Origin: Leucobacter sp. G161
GTDB taxonomy: Bacteria; Actinomycetota; Actinomycetes; Actinomycetales; Microbacteriaceae
Reading direction: 5' to 3'
DNA length: 64,000 bases
NCBI RefSeq assembly: GCF_001482305.1
Contig: NZ_LOHP01000002.1
Coordinates: 26,700-90,699, forward strand
Position 1 is the stretch's first letter; each line of letters opens with the position of its first letter. The notes beneath the pieces were generated by a model. The model was not told where the DNA came from. It saw nothing but the letters and a program-made list of their open reading frames with translations, and searched no databases. This document shows positions 56,101-63,942 of the stretch, one piece after another. The translations under genes were made by a program, and so were the position numbers.

Positions 56101-56733
56101 TGCGATCAACCCACGCACCTCGACCTGCGCAACGGCACCGTCCCCGGGGGTTGCACCGGCGCGAGTGGCTGCAACCTCGCGCTCCATGAACGCAACCACC
56201 TCTGCAACCGCGGCATGGTGTGCGTTGACGATGAGCGATTGCGTTCCCGCGTCAGCGACGGCCCACAGCACGGAGGCAGACTTCGGGATGGAGAAGGTGA
56301 AGTCGTATCCGGCTACTGCTCGCCGCGTGCCGCGCTCAGATTCTTCGGCTTCGATCGCCGCGACAGCTCGGCCCCGAGCGGTCGGACCCAGCTCAGGATC
56401 AATCGCGCTTGCGCGCTCTTCAACGCGTTCAGCCACCGATTTGTATGCCGGGTAGGCGCGCCCAAGCGGATCACCAGTGAGCGGATCACGACCCATGCCA
56501 ATCAGCAGCTGAAGCTGTGCTTCGGTGACTTCATCGCCTTCGTGAAGCTGACCGCTTCCGAGCGCGGGGAAGCCGCTGCCCATCCATCGCCCCGGCGGAG
56601 TACCGTCGGCGTTGTAGTACCGCGTCAGCGGTGTCGAGAGATCTCGCTCGCCATCACCGGCGGCCACCGTGCGAAGCAGGTACTTGTAGCCGTCACCAGC
56701 TGACATCACCCGCATCGACACCGTCATCGCCAC
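53170..56733 (-). CDS. MobF-type conjugative relaxase-helicase (TraA/TrwC-like)
   Basis: 1187 residues. N-terminal relaxase domain with candidate catalytic tyrosines near 16-18 and 39-40, and the HUH-type metal triad in GDPHLHTHVV (His 224, 226, 228). C-terminal RecD-like helicase: Walker A VGPAGAGKT (554-562), Walker B IVDEASLAG, later motifs YAVTSFRAQG and AMTRGRD. It nicks the transfer origin and unwinds DNA for conjugative transfer. The family in actinobacteria is TraA. No coupling protein or secretion genes are visible, so the island may be mobilised by another element. GGAAGG lies before the ATG. Confidence 0.92.
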   Translation of the reverse strand: MAMTVSMRVMSAGDGYKYLLRTVAAGDGERDLSTPLTRYYNADGTPPGRWMGSGFPALGSGQLHEGDEVTEAQLQLLIGMGRDPLTGDPLGRAYPAYKSVAERVEERASAIDPELGPTARGRAVAAIEAEESERGTRRAVAGYDFTFSIPKSASVLWAVADAGTQSLIVNAHHAAVAEVVAFMEREVAATRAGATPGDGAVAQVEVRGLIATAYDHYDSRAGDPHLHTHVVISNKVQTVLDSKWRSLDGRPLHAATVALSEFHETVFADHLTRLFGVEWETRDRGRDRNAAWAIAKVPEQLVSEFSSRSRHINEEKDRLIAAYVEKHGRRPSSTTIIKLRAQATLATRPEKEIHSLAELTDQWRQRVGKVLGVYATSWARDVTANEAPLLLRADDLPLDVVRGLGESVVATVGEKRSTWRRWNLTAEAARQTMRYRFASTRDREAIIGMVVDAAEAVSIQLTPPEFASSPAAFRRSDESSVFRPKNSTVFSSGQLLDAEERLLQLAHTTTAPTVSLATVERVTREPDRDGLVLGEDQASALTEIAVSGRVVDLLVGPAGAGKTTAMNALRRAWEKEHGQGSVVGLAPSSSAAQVLAEDLGIDTENTAKWWQNHLQEGESFQPGQLVIVDEASLAGTLSLDRITQLADEAGAKVLLVGDYAQLQAVDAGGAFGMLTHDRDDVPELVDVHRFAHDWEKRASLDLRHGHAEVIDIYDEHQRVVDGETEGMVDAAYAAWRSDLVAGRATVLVSDSNESVTALNNRARTDLIIDGTVRGSRESELHDGTHVASGDIVITRRNNRRLLAGRGWVRNGDRWNVVDVRRDGSMLVRRAGSSWGTNVLLPADYVAEHVELGYAVTSFRAQGLTTDTAHVLVDSTMTRETLYVAMTRGRDANVAYVAVDKPDASHDGPHPGENDDVTGRSVLVGVLQHVGAELSAHETIAVEQESWGTIAQLAAEYETIAAAAQGDRWAALVQTSGLSAEQAEEVVASDAFGPLTAELRRAEANHHDLAVLLPRLVRARDFDDADDIAAVMRHRLNAATARPAGAGRARRVPRLIVGLVPETMGEIADDMRQALDERRDLITQRADAVLDKAIADGEQWIASLSEAPTAESRRERWLSAARTIAAYRDRYSVTTPSPLGLRPESAAQRIDHARAEAALKEIRGLDSAGRRLQPPREPSQRGVRIRSI

Positions 56734-56808
56734 TCACCTTCCCTCCGTCAAGGAGGAGGTGGACAAGCAGGATCGATAACTTCAAAAGTCACATGCGAAT
56801 GGTCACTG

Positions 56809-56841
56809 CTGGTGCAGGGTCCGTATTCGCGCGGGGCGAAT
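56809..56841. repeat. Left copy of imperfect 21-bp direct repeat with hairpin
   Basis: Bases 56809-56829 match 59651-59671 with two mismatches; the shared core is CCGTATTCG. ATTCGC-GCGGG-GCGAAT (56825-56841) makes a hairpin. It lies between the relaxase and HNH-like genes, with the other copy beside the recombinase cassette. See finding on the repeat-flanked module. Confidence 0.5.
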
Positions 56842-56901
56842 AGCACACGAGAAGTTCGAGCTTGCGATCGTGAATGTGGGATGCATGGTTAGCCTTGACA
56901 A

Positions 56902-57591
56902 GTGACTATTTGCTGGATGTGTCAGACCGCTGAGGCAACTACCGGAGAGCACAAGTGGCCTGCCTCCTACCTTCGGCGCATCCCTGAACCGTGGAATCAG
57001 CTACAGCACGGCAACTGGGACGGAGATCGCTTCCATACGCAGGGCGTTCGCTCCCAGAACCTCATGCTGCCGGTGCTCTGCGCGAACTGCAACAACTCGA
57101 TTTCCCGCAATCAGGATCGAGCGCTCGATGCCTTCCTACAGACGGTAGCCAGCCACGAACGAGAGGTGATTCGCAGCAGAGCGGTCGACCTGTCGCTTGC
57201 GACTGGGCATGATCCCCTCGATATTTACCGTGCGTTGCTCAAACTGGAGTTCTCTCGCCTCTACGACGATGGCATACCGGTACCGGACGCGGTAGCCGAT
57301 TTCGTATCGGGCGGCACAGATTGGCGGACGGTGAATGGTATCGTCCGTGTGCAGTTTCGAATAGTAGTGAACCTACTCGAGATGGGCTTCTCATACCCCT
57401 CAGACTCAGACGCCCCATATTACGAGCAGCCCTATTTCATCACCCACCAGATCAATTTCGGATGGTTGGGAGTCCACTACTTATTTGCGCCTGACGAGAG
57501 ACCAGAACTCCCTTGGCCAGAATGGTGCATGACCCGAGCACCTCTGCGGCCTTGCATGACTGATGGTCGAGCTATGCAGCCACCATACTGA
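56902..57591 (+). CDS. HNH-like Cys4 protein, putative nuclease
   Basis: 229 residues from GTG. N-terminal CWMCQ and LCANCNNSISRNQDRA form a four-Cys zinc site around TGEHKWP, with the EH-type motif where HNH endonucleases have their catalytic His; CNN...S...D after the second pair is also HNH-like. The C-terminal 130 residues are unrecognised. It would be a DNA- or RNA-targeting effector if active, but a complete HNH His-Asn-His set is not certain. It lies inside the repeat-bracketed module. Confidence 0.6.
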   Translation: MTICWMCQTAEATTGEHKWPASYLRRIPEPWNQLQHGNWDGDRFHTQGVRSQNLMLPVLCANCNNSISRNQDRALDAFLQTVASHEREVIRSRAVDLSLATGHDPLDIYRALLKLEFSRLYDDGIPVPDAVADFVSGGTDWRTVNGIVRVQFRIVVNLLEMGFSYPSDSDAPYYEQPYFITHQINFGWLGVHYLFAPDERPELPWPEWCMTRAPLRPCMTDGRAMQPPY

Positions 57592-57631
57592 TCAGTGGCC
57601 GCTATGTATGGAGGGTAGCGGAGCCGCGAGG

Positions 57632-58570
57632 CTATCGAAAGAACCCCGGAATCGTAGCCTGAATCTTCATTTCCAGAGCCTCCAATAAGGTCGTCGGCCA
57701 GGCATAGTAAGACGTCACATAGCTGAGCGCATTATAGAAGGCAGCGAGAGCAGCTCGTGCTTCATCCTCGATAGGTCCCATGCCGACGTGCAGGTGGGCT
57801 ACCGCGTGGCCGCTCGTCTCATCACCCTCCCACTCGCGAAGCTGCCGTGCTGGATAGAGGGTCGGATGAGTCCTGTTAGAGAGGAAGCCGTAGATCCCCG
57901 ATGCCTGCTCCTGTGTGATCGTGCCGCCGGCAGCTTCAGTTAGGGCGTACATCTCCTTGACTGCATCCTCGAGCTTCGGCAACTTCTGACGGTGCAGCTC
58001 GTATTCGCCGAGTATCTGCTTGGTCGTGTCGGGAAATCTTGCGAGGATCTGCTTCTTGAGCTGCCGGTATCGGTCCGCTGAATGCACATGGCTCGCGTGC
58101 AACTTGCCGTACATATAGCCAGCGTTCTTCTTCGCCTCCTCTGCACTCTTGAGTTCTTCGAGGTAGCAGCGCGCAAGCCGATCTTCCGCGGGTTCGCCTT
58201 GTCCCCCGAGGACCCATATGGCGTGAGCGCAGTTTTCGATGATTGATCGAATGAGCAGAGCTGGAGAGAACAGCACCTCCCCGCTTGTATAGAGACTCGC
58301 CAGGCCCCCGAGATGCCCGCTTGAAGTAAGGAGGAAGGTCTGAACAACATCTGCAATCAATCGATGACCGGTCTCAACCCGAGGTTCAGGAAGCAGGGGA
58401 TCGGGTGATGGGAGCCGGAGAGCGTCCTCCTCTGCAGGAGATCCTGGGGCCGGAGTCCAGTGGAAGCGGTCCGCAATCTCATGAAACGCAGCACGACAGG
58501 CTAGCGACAGAGTCGCGAGTTCCTCAAGACGAGTCTGGAACTCCGGTGTTGCGGTCTGCCTGTTTGCCAT
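57632..58570 (-). CDS. Hypothetical protein, DUF5677-like
   Basis: 312 residues from the ATG of MANRQTAT; the frame is open upstream with another ATG at 58606. It is mostly helical, no signal or membrane helix. LLIRSIIENCAHAIWVLGG and LSNRTHPTLYPARQ resemble DUF5677-type proteins, which occur in accessory and defence regions. Histidines in SNRTHP may be functional. It is convergent with the HNH-like gene and divergent from the next. Function unknown. Confidence 0.6.
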   Translation of the reverse strand: MANRQTATPEFQTRLEELATLSLACRAAFHEIADRFHWTPAPGSPAEEDALRLPSPDPLLPEPRVETGHRLIADVVQTFLLTSSGHLGGLASLYTSGEVLFSPALLIRSIIENCAHAIWVLGGQGEPAEDRLARCYLEELKSAEEAKKNAGYMYGKLHASHVHSADRYRQLKKQILARFPDTTKQILGEYELHRQKLPKLEDAVKEMYALTEAAGGTITQEQASGIYGFLSNRTHPTLYPARQLREWEGDETSGHAVAHLHVGMGPIEDEARAALAAFYNALSYVTSYYAWPTTLLEALEMKIQATIPGFFR

Positions 58571-58818
58571 GTCTTGAAGGCTACTAGCAGTGCACGTTTG
58601 CGCCATAGGAAGTAGTCCCCACGACAGAGGTCGACCAGGTTGGTGTGCTGGAGATGCGCCGGAACCACGAGGAGTATGGCCGACCATCGTGCCGAGGTGA
58701 GCCATATGGGCGAGTGCTTTGCTTAGCGGGGAACTTAGAGAGGCCCCAGGAGACGCCGTGCGGCGCTGTCGTATCGGTGACCAGGATCACGAAATTCAGA
58801 TGACGGTAACCTCAGGAT

Positions 58819-59601
58819 ATGACCTTGAGCGAGCGAACCGTCGGAATCATGATCGACCAGGCCGCAGAATGGGGTCACAGTGAATTGACAAGCTTGCTCA
58901 TGCGTTCAGGCGTCGGCAAGGGTGATCCTGGTCATGAAAGCGGGCTCAGCAGAGCCAAACGTGCCGGAGCTGCGTTGAAACAAGCGCACGATGATGAAAA
59001 TGACACCGGGTTGCTGGATGTCGCACGCAATCTCTTGAACACCTCACGACCTGCCAATCCCAAGGAGCAATGGGTGCAGGACTTGACCGCCAGCCTCCGT
59101 AATGACGGACAACTCGCGCAAGCGCAGATCACACAGGGAGATGCAACAGTGTGGCCGCCGGTGCCGGAAACCATCCGTTGGACTGTAGAGCCGCTGGGAG
59201 GTGATGAGATTCCGCTCCCACCACAAGCAGGTTCTCTGCAGCTGCTCCTGGAGGAACGTGGCCTCGCCATCGCAGCGACGCATCTTGCACAAGCGTTTCG
59301 CTCGTTTTCAAAAAATGATCTCGAAGCCTCGAACTCCCAGTTGCGCCCCACCTTAGAGAGCGTGCTGATCTTCATTGCAGAAAGCCGCACGTCTTGGCGG
59401 GGAAGCTCCGGTGGGCAGGCCATCGAAGCGATGAACCAAGCGGACCTGTTCGGGAAAGGCGAGTACGAGTATGTGATTGGTCTATGGAGGATGAGCCACA
59501 AGAACGGCTCCCACCCGGGGCTTAGCAACGACGAGGAAGCACTGTTCCGCTTCCATGCTGTTGTCTCCTTGGTGCGCTTTCTCGTCCACAGATTCTGCTA
59601 A
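58819..59601 (+). CDS. Hypothetical protein, abortive-infection-like C-terminus
   Basis: 260 residues. Two parts: an N-terminal helical region (LTSLLMRSGVGKGDPGHE, SRAKRAGAALKQA) and a C-terminal region with SRTSWRGSSGGQAI and SHKNGSHPGLSNDEEALFRFH, a pattern shared by many short island proteins related to abortive infection C-terminal domains. No nuclease or transferase motif is evident. The third gene of the repeat-bracketed module, not overlapping its neighbours. The assignment is tentative. Confidence 0.6.
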   Translation: MTLSERTVGIMIDQAAEWGHSELTSLLMRSGVGKGDPGHESGLSRAKRAGAALKQAHDDENDTGLLDVARNLLNTSRPANPKEQWVQDLTASLRNDGQLAQAQITQGDATVWPPVPETIRWTVEPLGGDEIPLPPQAGSLQLLLEERGLAIAATHLAQAFRSFSKNDLEASNSQLRPTLESVLIFIAESRTSWRGSSGGQAIEAMNQADLFGKGEYEYVIGLWRMSHKNGSHPGLSNDEEALFRFHAVVSLVRFLVHRFC

Positions 59602-59650
59602 CTCCGCTTCTACAGAAACCCGGCGGAGGATCTCTCTGAGTAGCCTTTTA

Positions 59651-59687
59651 CTGGCGCAGGGGCCGTATTCGAGTCCCGCGAATACGG
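59651..59687. repeat. Right copy of imperfect 21-bp direct repeat with perfect hairpin
   Basis: Bases 59651-59671 match 56809-56829 with two mismatches. CCGTATTCG-AGTCCCG-CGAATACGG (59663-59687) is a perfect nine-base hairpin. It lies six bases beyond the stop of the recombinase cassette, so it may also act as that operon's terminator. Confidence 0.55.
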
Positions 59688-59693
59688 GCTGGC

Positions 59694-61151
59694 TCAGGTG
59701 TCTCGCTGGGTCACGTATTCGGACCAGTCGCGGCCCGCGAGAGCAGCCCATTTGACGGCAGTTTTGTTGGCGACGCCGATGAGTTCGGCGAGAACTGGGG
59801 CGGGAACCTCGCCGGCGAGGGAATACATGGCGGCGTGGCGGGAGTAACCTGGCTTGATCCCGACCGCGACGAGGTGGCCGCGAAAGGTTTCTCTGACGAG
59901 GTGGCGTCCAGGGTGTCTGCCTGGGAACAGCCAGCCGTGTTCACGGCTCACGATCGAGGGGGTGCCGCGCTTGGCAAGGTAGCAGCGCAGCAGCGAGTCG
60001 AGTCCTGGAGGCATCTCGATTGGGATGGTGTCGAATGTGACGAGAACGCGGCCGTTGTGTTCGAGGGTGATCTGATCGGCGCGCATCGCAATTATCGTTT
60101 CGAGAGGTTGGGCAAACAGGAGCGTAAAGAGCCCGCCGATACGCACGTAGAGCGGGGTCGCTGCATCATGGAGCAGTTGGCTGATTTGGTTCCAGCGGTC
60201 GGCATCAGAGACGACAACTTCCGGGGTCGTCTGCCCACGCCAAGGGATGTTGATGCGAGTGTTGGTGCGGGTGCGTCGCAACCACGCGATGAAAGTCTGC
60301 TGGCTGTTGCGCCCGCCGGGATATTCAGCGAGGTAGTGCTCAAGCTGGGTTTGGGTGAGCATATCGAGAGTGGTTTCGTGCATGCTTGCCCAGAGAGCGA
60401 GACGGACTGCGCCGTTGATGTTCGCTCTGGCGGCATAGATCACTGATTTGTTCAGTTTGCCGCGTTCAGCGAGGCTACGTAGCCTGCGAAGGTGATGCCA
60501 ATGCGCATAACGGGAGATCATCGCAGTACTGTCTGGGTCGAGGGGGTCAAGGAGGTCTATGAGCCAGCGCTCGATCTGCTCGATGGGCGGGTAATACGGG
60601 GGCAAAACGCCGGTGCTGGTGAGCAGTTCGCGGAGGTAGTTGTGGGAACGGTCGGCGGGCAGCCGCCGGAACGTGTCATGGTTGATCGGTAGTTCGCCCT
60701 TGGCCATGAGCGCGAGTAGCCGTGCCCCGGTGGCTGGCGGCTTCTTCAACCAGGTGATCACGCTCTGCGGCCTGGGCGTGGTGAGCAATTCATCGTAGAG
60801 AGACTGCAGTTCGGGGTGGAGCCTCCCGGTTGTCGGGTCGGTGAGTAGTGCGGTGAGGCGCTCGGCGAGGATGCAGCGGGCGCAGCGCTCGGCCCCGTAG
60901 GGGTGATCTTCGCGCCCGCATTCAGCGCAAGCGAATACCGATGTCTCACCTGCGCAAGTGGCGCAAACGAGCACGTTGGGACTACTCACCGATGGGTAGG
61001 CGACCGGCCGCAACTCGAAGCATTCCGGGCAGATGTGCGGATGGTAGGCGAAGTGACGGCGGCAGCGGTAGCAGATCGGTCCGGTCGGCAGCATGACCGT
61101 CGTGCCTGGTGCTCCGCAGCGCGAACACTCCTGGTAGCGGTTCTGGTTCAC
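59694..61151 (-). CDS. Zinc-ribbon integrase-like protein (third gene of recombinase cassette)
   Basis: 485 residues. The N-terminal 100 residues hold six CxxC pairs (CSRCG, CYRC, CPEC, CATC, CAEC, CARC), i.e. several zinc ribbons. The C-terminal 250 residues resemble a tyrosine-recombinase core (LFTLLFAQPLETIIAM, GYSRHAAMYSLAGEVPAPVLAELIGV, WAALAGRDWSEYV) but no complete Arg-His-Arg-Tyr set is evident, so it is probably a non-catalytic partner. Its ATG overlaps the HTH gene stop by four bases. Such proteins travel with a tyrosine recombinase and an HTH protein in actinobacterial islands. Confidence 0.7.
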   Translation of the reverse strand: MNQNRYQECSRCGAPGTTVMLPTGPICYRCRRHFAYHPHICPECFELRPVAYPSVSSPNVLVCATCAGETSVFACAECGREDHPYGAERCARCILAERLTALLTDPTTGRLHPELQSLYDELLTTPRPQSVITWLKKPPATGARLLALMAKGELPINHDTFRRLPADRSHNYLRELLTSTGVLPPYYPPIEQIERWLIDLLDPLDPDSTAMISRYAHWHHLRRLRSLAERGKLNKSVIYAARANINGAVRLALWASMHETTLDMLTQTQLEHYLAEYPGGRNSQQTFIAWLRRTRTNTRINIPWRGQTTPEVVVSDADRWNQISQLLHDAATPLYVRIGGLFTLLFAQPLETIIAMRADQITLEHNGRVLVTFDTIPIEMPPGLDSLLRCYLAKRGTPSIVSREHGWLFPGRHPGRHLVRETFRGHLVAVGIKPGYSRHAAMYSLAGEVPAPVLAELIGVANKTAVKWAALAGRDWSEYVTQRDT

Positions 61152-61483
61152 TCGCCAATGCCGTCGGGGCGGCGCACACGGGCGCGAATCGGACGGATGT
61201 CCCCGATACCTGCCCCGTGGTCGTTCACTACTGATGCTTGCCGGTGTTCCTCGACGTGGAGTTCGAGGAGATCTGACGGGGTGCAGTCGAGGATGTCGCA
61301 GAGCGCGGCAAGCAGGTCTGTGTTGATCCGCTGTGGTGGTTTCGTGACGGTCCGGTGGATCATTTGCCGGGAGATCTCAATCCCACGCTCGCGCAGCGGT
61401 TCGACCAAATCAGTGGTCTGGAACATGCCCTTCGCAGCCATGAGCTGGCGCAAGTGCCAGAGCATCGTCAGTTTCTTTGTCAT
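61148..61483 (-). CDS. Cro/C1-type HTH protein of the recombinase cassette
   Basis: 111 residues. HTH at about 20-70 (EISRQMIHRTVTKPPQRINTDLLAALCDIL, followed by CTPSDLLEL), the Xre/HTH_26 pattern. The C-terminal tail is Arg-rich. Of two adjacent ATGs the second has better spacing to GGAGGA; the stop of the recombinase overlaps them. It overlaps the following gene by four bases. It likely controls the cassette or helps the recombination complex. Confidence 0.75.
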   Translation of the reverse strand: MTKKLTMLWHLRQLMAAKGMFQTTDLVEPLRERGIEISRQMIHRTVTKPPQRINTDLLAALCDILDCTPSDLLELHVEEHRQASVVNDHGAGIGDIRPIRARVRRPDGIGE

Positions 61484-62586
61484 CATTCCTCCCGGGGTTC
61501 GTAGACGCGTGCGAGCGCGGCTTTGAGTGTTTTGGTCTTGAAGTCGTTGGACACCGAGGTGTAGATCGCCGTGGTCGAGGCGTAGGAGTGGCCGACCTGC
61601 TCGGTCACGAACCGTTCTGGGTAACCGAACTCGATCAGATGCGTCACATACGAGTGCCGCAGGCAATGCAACGACAGGTCGGCATCGAGCCCGGCCTGCT
61701 CGCGCAACCACAAGAATCGGCGGTCCATCGTATCGACCGAGATGCGTTGGCGGCGCTCAGTCAACCAGAGCACATTATCTCCGACTCGTGCAAGTAACGG
61801 TCTGGCCTGCTCGACCCATTGCCGCATCCCGTCGACCACCCAGTCAAACTCAGGAACCGTCAGCACGGTCCGCCTTCGGGGCGTACCGCCCCGAACTGCC
61901 TTCCCGTAGCGGACATGGACCGCGCCATACGCACCCCACTGGCGCATGTGCGGGTTCGGGCGCAAGTCCGGGATGTCGAGGTTGCAAAGCTCTCGGCGGC
62001 GCAACCCGTAGGCGTAACAGGTCTTCACCATCTGCGCGTCGCGCAACGCAGCCCATGCGCCCTTACGACCCGAGTGCGCGGTCTGCTCCACTCGCGTGTC
62101 GAGGAAGTCGAACAGGTGCTGCAACTCGTCATAGCTGAACGGTCGACGGCCCGGTCGGCCCTCATAGTCATTCAGGTGCGCGACCGTGTTGAAGTCGTGG
62201 CAGACCTGTGACGGGATCTCATCGAAGCGCTGCTCACACTCGGCCACCCACCCGTAACGGCCGTCGAGCAGGTAGTCGCAGAACATCCGCAACGTCAGGT
62301 GATAGCCGCGGATTGTCGACGGTGCCAGACGTGAGCTGCCGCTCATCAATGACAGCGTGAAGTCTTCCACATCGCCCGGCCCCCACTGCCACGGAAACGA
62401 GCCCGCGAACTCGGTGAACCGGCGCAGTAACGCCATCCGGGGCTCGATCGTCGCATCAGCGAGCAGCCTGGACTTCTGCTGTCGCTCCCACCCAACGAGC
62501 ATCGCATCGAACACCGCCGCCTGCTCGTTCAGATGGATCACACCCGAAGCTAGCACCAGCCGCACAGACCCCGGAATCTCCACCAT
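61483..62586 (-). CDS. Tyrosine recombinase/integrase
   Basis: 367 residues. N-terminal SAM-like core-binding domain (about 45-150), then the catalytic domain with Arg in YGLRRREL, HCLRHS (H-x-x-R), GHSYAS (second His) and the nucleophile in STTAIYTSVS. All five key residues are present, so it should be an active XerC/D-type integrase. It heads a coupled three-gene operon with the HTH and zinc-ribbon genes. A GTG lies one codon upstream as an alternative start. Likely responsible for insertion of part or all of the island. Confidence 0.9.
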   Translation of the reverse strand: MVEIPGSVRLVLASGVIHLNEQAAVFDAMLVGWERQQKSRLLADATIEPRMALLRRFTEFAGSFPWQWGPGDVEDFTLSLMSGSSRLAPSTIRGYHLTLRMFCDYLLDGRYGWVAECEQRFDEIPSQVCHDFNTVAHLNDYEGRPGRRPFSYDELQHLFDFLDTRVEQTAHSGRKGAWAALRDAQMVKTCYAYGLRRRELCNLDIPDLRPNPHMRQWGAYGAVHVRYGKAVRGGTPRRRTVLTVPEFDWVVDGMRQWVEQARPLLARVGDNVLWLTERRQRISVDTMDRRFLWLREQAGLDADLSLHCLRHSYVTHLIEFGYPERFVTEQVGHSYASTTAIYTSVSNDFKTKTLKAALARVYEPREE

Positions 62587-62614
62587 CACACCACCCCGAT
62601 CGGTAAACTCTAAT

Positions 62615-62627
62615 TTGTCAATGACAA
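62615..62627. promoter_or_regulatory. Palindrome upstream of the recombinase cassette
   Basis: TTGTCA-A-TGACAA, 28 bases upstream of the recombinase start in an AT-rich patch that also holds a CTTAAG. A likely operator, perhaps for the cassette's own HTH protein. The remainder of 62640-62932 shows no gene. Confidence 0.45.
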
Positions 62628-62932
62628 GCTTAAGTTACCATATGATGGCGATCTCACTACCTGATTCAAGCCCAAGATCGCGCACGAGGCCATTCGCACC
62701 CCTGCGCATGCTTGGGTCGTCAACTTTAAGTTGATTCGCCGCAATTGACCTCGATCTGCAAGACGCGTGGTAGATCGGTGACTGGCGCCAGGTTGACCAT
62801 CCTGAACATGCCGCGAGTCAGCAATGTCAGGGGTGCAACCTACGATTCTCGTAGCGGCATCCACTTTGGATACCCGAGCCATGCATAACAGGAGAACCGT
62901 TGGCACTTCCACGCATAGGAGCAGAAGAATCT

Positions 62933-63574
62933 ATGTCATTCATCCAAATGTTCGGCGGGACATTCGGCACAAAGCGGGTGTTGGTTACTCCTCGGCCAGA
63001 ATCGCCCAGCCGCAGCATTGCCGAGTTCGATGCGCTCGTGCAGGCTGACTCGGTCGATTTCAATGTGGACACCCCCATCTATGAAGGTGATCTTCTTGAA
63101 TGGGACGATCCTCGCGGCGGGCAAAAGCGAGTACGCGCCAGTGAAGTCCAGGTATTTGATGCTGGCAACATGAATCTGCGACACATTTCAGTCAAATGGG
63201 CCAACGGCGCCCAAGCTCCAACGCCCAGTACGAATCCGGGCCACACGATAGTAGTCAACGGCAATAACGTGAACATCGCGTTTGAAGGCAGCACGATCAC
63301 CCAGCAGGTACCAATACAAACTGAGTATGCCGCGCTAGTCGATGTCGTCGGACGCGCGCTCGCTTGCATTGAACAGACGGCAGGTATCGATGCTGATGAA
63401 ATCGAGGTAGCTCACGAAACAGCCATCGCAGTCATTGAGGAAAGCACCAAACCTGCCCCAGACGCCAAAACGATCAAGCGACTCTTGCCGACCCTTCGTG
63501 GCGTCCTAACCTCTGCAGTGAATGCTGGCGCAGGTGCTGCAGCCTCACAGCTCGTGAGCCAGCTCATCACCTAG
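62933..63574 (+). CDS. Hypothetical island protein, 213 aa
   Basis: Not recognised. The N-terminal half is beta-rich (KRVLVTPRP, DTPIYEGDLLEWDDPRGG); a middle Thr/Asn-rich stretch (GHTIVVNGNNVNIAF) follows; the last 70 residues are helical and end in an Ala/Gly/Val-rich segment (NAGAGAAASQLVSQLI) that could insert in or associate with a membrane, similar to tails of effector-associated domains. An alternative TTG at 62900 with GGAGA would add 11 residues. It is followed by an excisionase-type gene and the IS3 element. Confidence 0.6.
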   Translation: MSFIQMFGGTFGTKRVLVTPRPESPSRSIAEFDALVQADSVDFNVDTPIYEGDLLEWDDPRGGQKRVRASEVQVFDAGNMNLRHISVKWANGAQAPTPSTNPGHTIVVNGNNVNIAFEGSTITQQVPIQTEYAALVDVVGRALACIEQTAGIDADEIEVAHETAIAVIEESTKPAPDAKTIKRLLPTLRGVLTSAVNAGAGAAASQLVSQLIT

Positions 63575-63717
63575 AAAAGCCAGCAAGACCCAGAATGCCC
63601 CTTTGCGTTGGGCTTGTCCAATAAACTCGAAGCCCGCCCAATCCTGCTCTAATCAGCCTTGATCCGGTAAAGTCCGGCATAGAGCTATTTGACCGTACGA
63701 ACTATTGAGGGTGGATC

Positions 63718-63906
63718 ATGGCCGAGCCTTGGTTGGGTGCCGACGAAATCGCCGTGCATCTTGGCGTTTCCAAGGACACCGTGTACGCCTGGATCAGCAC
63801 CCAGCAGATGCCCGCTCACAAGGTCAGTCGGCTCTGGAAGTTTCAAACAAGCGAAGTAGACGAGTGGGTACGCCAAGGCGGCGCCTCAACACAGGAGAAC
63901 GAATAA
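63718..63906 (+). CDS. Excisionase/MerR-type HTH DNA-binding protein
   Basis: 62 residues. It is a small winged HTH of the excisionase/HTH_17 family: WLGADEIAVHLGVSKDTVYA, then KVSRLWKFQTSEVDEWV, which is the family's wing. The full length is typical. In actinobacterial islands this gene type often precedes restriction-modification or other defence operons. Three bases after its stop a new ATG begins, but that gene is cut within a few codons by an IS3 element. Confidence 0.85.
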   Translation: MAEPWLGADEIAVHLGVSKDTVYAWISTQQMPAHKVSRLWKFQTSEVDEWVRQGGASTQENE

Positions 63907-63909
63907 CGG

Positions 63910-63942
63910 ATGTCACGACTCACGGGTCTGATGCACGTTTAG
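63910..63942 (+). pseudogene. 5' end of a gene cut by an IS3 element
   Basis: ATG three bases after the HTH stop; the frame begins MSRLTGLM and then meets a stop at 63940, inside what looks like IS3 terminal sequence. An AGGAG about 13 bases upstream is somewhat far, but coupling to the HTH gene is possible. The rest of the gene, if it survives, lies past the IS outside the window. Confidence 0.35.
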
